DNA of 9,870 bases from the NCBI GenBank assembly GCA_002938045.1, contig PTLJ01000038.1, positions 1-9,870 of the forward strand, written 5' to 3'. The position numbers were made by a program, and so were the translations under genes. The stretch's first letter is position 1; every line of letters starts with the position of its first letter. The notes beneath the pieces are model-generated. The model saw nothing but the letters and a program-made list of their open reading frames with translations, was not told the DNA's origin and made no database searches. Positions 6,201 through 9,870 of the stretch are shown here, one piece after another. Origin of the DNA: Alphaproteobacteria bacterium MarineAlpha3_Bin4 (GTDB lineage Bacteria; Pseudomonadota; Alphaproteobacteria; Rhodospirillales; Casp-alpha2).

Positions 6201-7713
6201 ATTGCCCCGCCACGACCAAGGTATCACTGGCCGCAACCGCCGTATGCACCTGATCTAAAAGGTTCAAAACGGAGATATGCATGACGTCGAGGAACGAAGA
6301 GGGGTAGATACCCATCCAAAACGTGAGCAACACCAGTGGCGCGAATACGGCCCACTCCCTCGGGCTCATGTCGGTAATCTTGAGTAGGTGCTCTTTGGTC
6401 AACTTGCCGAAGATGACCCGCCGGTAGAGGTAGAGCATATAGGCGGCGCCCAGGATCATACCGAGCGCGGCCAGCGCTGCGACCCAGGTATTGACCTGGA
6501 AAACGCCGACCAAGATCAGGAACTCGCCAACGAAGCCACCGGTCCCCGGCAAGCCAACTGAGGCCAACATGAACAGCATAAAGATCAGGGCATAGCTCGG
6601 CATCCGGTAGACGAGGCCACCATAGGTCTCGATATCTCGGCTATGCAATCGGTCGTAAACAACGCCGACGATCAGGAATAGGGCGGCCGAGACAATGCCG
6701 TGCGACAGCATCTGGTAAATGGCGCCTTCGATTCCCTGCACCGTCAGCGTAAACGTGCCAATGGTGACGAAGCCCATATGCGCGACCGAGGAATAAGCAA
6801 TCAGCTTTTTCATGTCCTCCTGGGCTAGCGCCACCAGCGACGTGTAAATCACGGCGACGATACTCAAGCCGTAGATAAGCGGCGTGAACTCGACTGAAGC
6901 CTCAGGAAACATTGGCAACGAGAAACGCAAGAACCCGTAACCCCCGAACTTCAACAGCACGCCGGCCAAGATCACCGACCCGGCCGTTGGCGCCTCGACA
7001 TGAGCGTCGGGCAGCCAGGTATGCACTGGCCACATCGGCACCTTAACGGCGAATGAGGCGAAAAAAGCCAACCACAGCCACAGCTGCAGACGGGCCGGGA
7101 AGTTATGTGTCATCAGTGACGGGATATCTGTGGTGCCGGCGTCTAAATACATGGTGAACATAGCCAACAGCATCAGCACCGAGCCCAAGAGCGTATAGAG
7201 GAAGAACTTGAACGCCGAATAAATCCTTCGAGAACCGCCCCAGACGCCGATTACCAGAAACATCGGGATCAGCACGCCCTCGAAGAATATGTAGAAGACG
7301 AACAGGTCGAGGGCGCTAAACATCCCGATCATCATGGTTTCCATGAACAGGAATGCGATCATGTATTCCTTTACGCGCTCTGTGATCGCTTCCCAACTGG
7401 CGAGGATGCAAATTGGTGTCAATACGGTCGTCAGCAGCACGAACAGCAAGGAGATGCCGTCGATGCCGAGATGGTAGGTAATGCCCAGAATCGGCATCCA
7501 GTCGGCTTTCTCGACGAACTGGAACGCGGCGGTCGAGGAATCAAACTTGATCCAAACATAAAGCGACGCGAGGAAGGTGATGAACGACGTCCACAGGGCA
7601 ACGAAGCGTGCGTTCCTGGTCGCTACTTCCACCTCGCCACGGATGGTCAGGATGAACGCGGCCCCGACCAGTGGCAAGAACGTGATCAGCGATAATATGG
7701 GGAGATGATCCAT
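6199..7713 (-). CDS. nuoM: NADH-quinone oxidoreductase subunit M (complex I antiporter-like subunit)
   Basis: Middle antiporter-like subunit of the complex I membrane arm. It has 504 residues, close to the E. coli length of about 509, and reads as a chain of hydrophobic helices starting MDHLPILSLITFLPLVGAAF. Visible key residues are E145 in YIFFEGVLIPMFLVIG, K224 in FAVKVPMWPVHTWLPDAH, K255 in GVLLKFGGYG, H312 in SSVAHMGF, H338 in MLSHGIVSAALF and E397 in GGFVGEFLIL. They match E. coli NuoM E144, K234, K265, H322, H348 and E407. The Glu rather than Lys in TM12 is the normal NuoM pattern and separates it from NuoN. The start follows the nuoL stop by 6 bp. The purine run AGGGAG lies only two bases from the ATG, an unusually short spacing, so initiation may depend on ribosomes coming from nuoL. 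The TAA stop overlaps the nuoN ribosome site. Confidence 0.98.
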   Translation of the reverse strand: MDHLPILSLITFLPLVGAAFILTIRGEVEVATRNARFVALWTSFITFLASLYVWIKFDSSTAAFQFVEKADWMPILGITYHLGIDGISLLFVLLTTVLTPICILASWEAITERVKEYMIAFLFMETMMIGMFSALDLFVFYIFFEGVLIPMFLVIGVWGGSRRIYSAFKFFLYTLLGSVLMLLAMFTMYLDAGTTDIPSLMTHNFPARLQLWLWLAFFASFAVKVPMWPVHTWLPDAHVEAPTAGSVILAGVLLKFGGYGFLRFSLPMFPEASVEFTPLIYGLSIVAVIYTSLVALAQEDMKKLIAYSSVAHMGFVTIGTFTLTVQGIEGAIYQMLSHGIVSAALFLIVGVVYDRLHSRDIETYGGLVYRMPSYALIFMLFMLASVGLPGTGGFVGEFLILVGVFQVNTWVAALAALGMILGAAYMLYLYRRVIFGKLTKEHLLKITDMSPREWAVFAPLVLLTFWMGIYPSSFLDVMHISVLNLLDQVHTAVAASDTLVVAGQ

Positions 7714-7719
7714 GGCTCC

Positions 7720-9681
7720 CTACCGGACGTGTACCAGTAGATACCACGTCATCAGGGTCACTACCCCGATCAGCATGGCAAAAGCGTAGTGATAGAGATA
7801 ACCGGTCTGCAGCGTCGCCGCGCGTCGCGCCATGTGCCGGACCGCGTCCGCAACGCCGTCCGGGCCGAGGCCGTCGATGAGGGTACCGTCTCCGGTTTTC
7901 CAAAAGCCGCGGCCAAGGACGAACGCCGGCCGCACGAAGAGATAATCGTACAACTCGTCGAAGTACCATTTGTTGAGGGCAAACAGGTAGAGGCGCTGAA
8001 AGGTTGCGGCCAGACGTGCCGGCAGATCCGGGCGCAGGATGTACATGAGATAGGCCAGTCCGATGCCGGCGAGACCGACGACCAGCGGCAGATATTTTAC
8101 CCAGAGCGGCACATGATGGGCGTTTTCGAGCGATGGGTGGTGTCCCAAAACGAGTATCGAGTTGCCCCAGAACACGGCGGTCTTGGCACCGACGAAGTTC
8201 TCGTAGCCGATGTAGCCCGCGAAGCAGGCCCCGGCGGCGAGAACGAACAACGGCAAGATCATCACCTTGGGACTTTCGTGCACGTGCGCCATGACCTTAT
8301 CGTCGGCCCTGGGTGCGCCGTGGAAGGTCATAAACAACAGCCGCCAAGAGTAGAAGGCCGTCATCGCCGCGGCGCCAATCCCGAGCCAGAAGGCGTAAAG
8401 GCCGATATTCGTATTTGCGCCCCAGGCCGCCTCGAGCACAATGTCCTTCGAGTAATAACCTGCGAACGGGGGTATGCCGGCTAGCGCCAGACTGCCGATC
8501 CACATCAGTGCGTAGGTCACCGGAATTGCCCGCCAGATACCGCCCATCTTGCGCATGTCTTGTTCGTCCGACATGGCGTGTATGACCGACCCTGCGCCGA
8601 GGAACAACAAGGCCTTGAAAAAACCGTGTGTCATCAGGTGAAAAATGCCAGCTGAGTAGGCTGAGACGCCGGAGGCGAAGAACATGTAGCCGAGTTGGCT
8701 GCAGGTCGAATAGGCGATCACACGCTTGATGTCGTTTTGCACGCAGGCGATGGTTGCCGCGAAGAACGCCGTCGAGGCGCCGATAATAGCGACCACGGCG
8801 AGCGCGGTCTCGGAATATTCAAAGATCGGTGACAGCCTGGCGACCATGAAGATGCCGGCAGTAACCATCGTAGCCGCGTGGATCAGAGCCGAGACTGGCG
8901 TCGGCCCCTCCATTGCGTCCGGCAGCCAGGTATGGAGGCCGAGCTGGGCTGATTTGCCCATGGCGCCAATGAAGAGCAGGATGCAAATCACGGTCAGTGC
9001 GTGGAACTCGGACCCGAATACGACCAGCGTCGCATCAGCCTTGCTGCCGGCGGCGGCAAAAATGGTATCGAGATGAACCGTCTGGAACAAAACAAAGACT
9101 GCGAAGATGCCAAGCGCGAAGCCGAAATCGCCAACTCGGTTGACAATGAAGGCTTTGATTGCTGCCGCGTTGGCCGATGGTCGGTCGTACCAGAAGCCAA
9201 TCAGTAGGTAGGATGCCAGTCCGACGCCCTCCCAGCCGAAGAACAGCTGCACCAAGTTGTCGGCGGTGATCAGCATCAACATGAAGAAGGTGAAGAGGCT
9301 AAGGAACGACATGAAGCGCGGGATTGAGGGGTCGTGATGCATGTAGCCGATGGAATAGATGTGCACCATGGCCGAGACCACGGTCACAACGATCATCATC
9401 ACCGCCGTCAGGCTATCGACCTTCAAGGCCCACGACACCTCCAACGTACCGGAATCAATCCAGGTGAAGAGTTCGACTGTGCGCGGGTTGTCGCCCAGGG
9501 CGACGTCGATGAAGACGATCACCGCCAGGATCATCGATAGCACCAAGGCACCGCAGGTTACCCACTGGGCAGCCGCATCTAGGCGTGCTTGCTTGGTCTT
9601 GTCGTCGACGGGCGTGAAGGCGATCAACCCAGCGATGACTGAAGCGACAAGCGGCAGGAAGACGATGAGTGAGTCGATCAT
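7720..9681 (-). CDS. nuoL: NADH-quinone oxidoreductase subunit L (complex I antiporter-like subunit)
   Basis: Distal antiporter-like subunit of complex I in the inner membrane, which couples NADH:quinone electron transfer to proton pumping. The protein has 653 residues, a little longer than the 613 of E. coli NuoL, and is hydrophobic with many membrane helices. Proton-channel residues are visible: E151 in FFGWEGVGLASYLLIGF, K243 in MGKSAQLGLHTWLPDA, H268 in SALIHAATMV, H348, H352 and K356 in FHLMTHGFFKALLF, and K412/D413 in YYSKDIVLE. They correspond to E. coli E144, K229, H254, H334, H338, K342 and K399/D400. After about residue 520, KWYFDELYDYLFVRPAFVLG fits the C-terminal lateral helix region. 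The ATG start lies 6 bp after the nuoK stop, with a purine-rich GAAGGG about 11 bases upstream as a weak ribosome site. The nuoM start follows the stop by 6 bp. Full length and intact. Confidence 0.98.
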   Translation of the reverse strand: MIDSLIVFLPLVASVIAGLIAFTPVDDKTKQARLDAAAQWVTCGALVLSMILAVIVFIDVALGDNPRTVELFTWIDSGTLEVSWALKVDSLTAVMMIVVTVVSAMVHIYSIGYMHHDPSIPRFMSFLSLFTFFMLMLITADNLVQLFFGWEGVGLASYLLIGFWYDRPSANAAAIKAFIVNRVGDFGFALGIFAVFVLFQTVHLDTIFAAAGSKADATLVVFGSEFHALTVICILLFIGAMGKSAQLGLHTWLPDAMEGPTPVSALIHAATMVTAGIFMVARLSPIFEYSETALAVVAIIGASTAFFAATIACVQNDIKRVIAYSTCSQLGYMFFASGVSAYSAGIFHLMTHGFFKALLFLGAGSVIHAMSDEQDMRKMGGIWRAIPVTYALMWIGSLALAGIPPFAGYYSKDIVLEAAWGANTNIGLYAFWLGIGAAAMTAFYSWRLLFMTFHGAPRADDKVMAHVHESPKVMILPLFVLAAGACFAGYIGYENFVGAKTAVFWGNSILVLGHHPSLENAHHVPLWVKYLPLVVGLAGIGLAYLMYILRPDLPARLAATFQRLYLFALNKWYFDELYDYLFVRPAFVLGRGFWKTGDGTLIDGLGPDGVADAVRHMARRAATLQTGYLYHYAFAMLIGVVTLMTWYLLVHVR

Positions 9682-9687
9682 ACGCCA

Positions 9688-9870
9688 TCAGCCCTTCATC
9701 ATGTTGATGTCTTCGACGGCGATCGAGCCGCGGTTACGGAAATAGACCACCAGAATGGCCAGGCCGATCGCCGCTTCTGCCGCCGCTACCGTCAGCACAA
9801 ACATGGCGAAAACCTGCCCAACTAAATCGTCTAACTCGGCAGAAAAGGCGACTAAATTTATATTCACGGC
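9688..9870 (-). CDS. nuoK: NADH-quinone oxidoreductase subunit K, C-terminal 60 residues (partial)
   Basis: Small membrane subunit of respiratory complex I, in the membrane arm next to the NuoL/M/N antiporter-like subunits and part of the proton-translocation path. Only the last 60 residues lie in the window; the family is about 100 residues long, so roughly 40 N-terminal residues are off the right edge. The visible part reads through the typical AFSAELDDLVGQVFAMFVLT segment, then the helix AAAEAAIGLAILVVYFR. The Glu in that helix (fragment residue 32) matches the essential Glu72 of E. coli NuoK. The tail ends SIAVEDINMMKG and TGA. The nuoL start follows after 6 bp, in the usual nuoJ-K-L-M-N order. 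Identity is secure from motif and context; the 5' end cannot be described. Confidence 0.97.
   Translation of the reverse strand, partial: AVNINLVAFSAELDDLVGQVFAMFVLTVAAAEAAIGLAILVVYFRNRGSIAVEDINMMKG

Noticed and set aside
4707..6236. A longer nuoN starting at the ATG at 6236.
   Set aside because: It would overlap nuoM by 38 bp and add 17 polar residues not typical of NuoN. The ATG at 6185 has an AAGGAAA at correct spacing.
7789..8484. A 231-codon plus-strand open frame opposite nuoL.
   Set aside because: It is antisense to intact nuoL, rich in Glu, Arg and Gly with no domain or ribosome site. This is a typical mirror of a membrane-protein gene.

Overview
The window is an ordinary, densely packed alphaproteobacterial housekeeping block, read entirely on the minus strand (right to left). 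Every recognisable gene points the same way, with gaps of 15 bp or less or short overlaps, so it looks like the distal part of one long operon. The gene order nuoK-nuoL-nuoM-nuoN-birA-coaX-rnj-mce-DUF1467 is, from general knowledge, typical of Alphaproteobacteria. The moderately high GC content, a BirA without a DNA-binding domain, a type III pantothenate kinase and RNase J all agree with that. I cannot place it below class; a Rhodospirillales-like or uncultured lineage is a guess.

Right part (about 4707-9870): the membrane arm of respiratory complex I. It holds the 3' end of nuoK, cut by the window edge, and complete nuoL, nuoM and nuoN. The charged residues of the proton channels (Glu in TM5, Lys in TM7, Lys/His in the mid-membrane axis, Lys/Asp or Glu in TM12) are all visible in the three antiporter-like subunits, so the pump appears intact.

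Middle part (1073-4707): four soluble enzymes. They are biotin-protein ligase (birA), type III pantothenate kinase (coaX), ribonuclease J (rnj) and methylmalonyl-CoA epimerase (mce). BirA biotinylates carboxylases, CoaX makes the first CoA intermediate, and Mce works in the propionyl-CoA route that begins with a biotin enzyme, so three of the four share a biotin/CoA theme. RNase J is an RNA-processing enzyme whose place here is conserved but not explained by metabolism.

Left part (1-1059): a small two-helix membrane protein of the DUF1467 family, and then a DNA-3-methyladenine glycosylase I (tag) beginning with GTG inside the DUF1467 stop region. In the related gene orders I know, proS usually follows DUF1467, so tag is the least expected member. 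Positions 1-262 hold no recognisable gene, RNA or clear terminator, only a weak protein-like stretch on the plus strand. I found no mobile element, CRISPR array, tRNA, rRNA or evident novel system.
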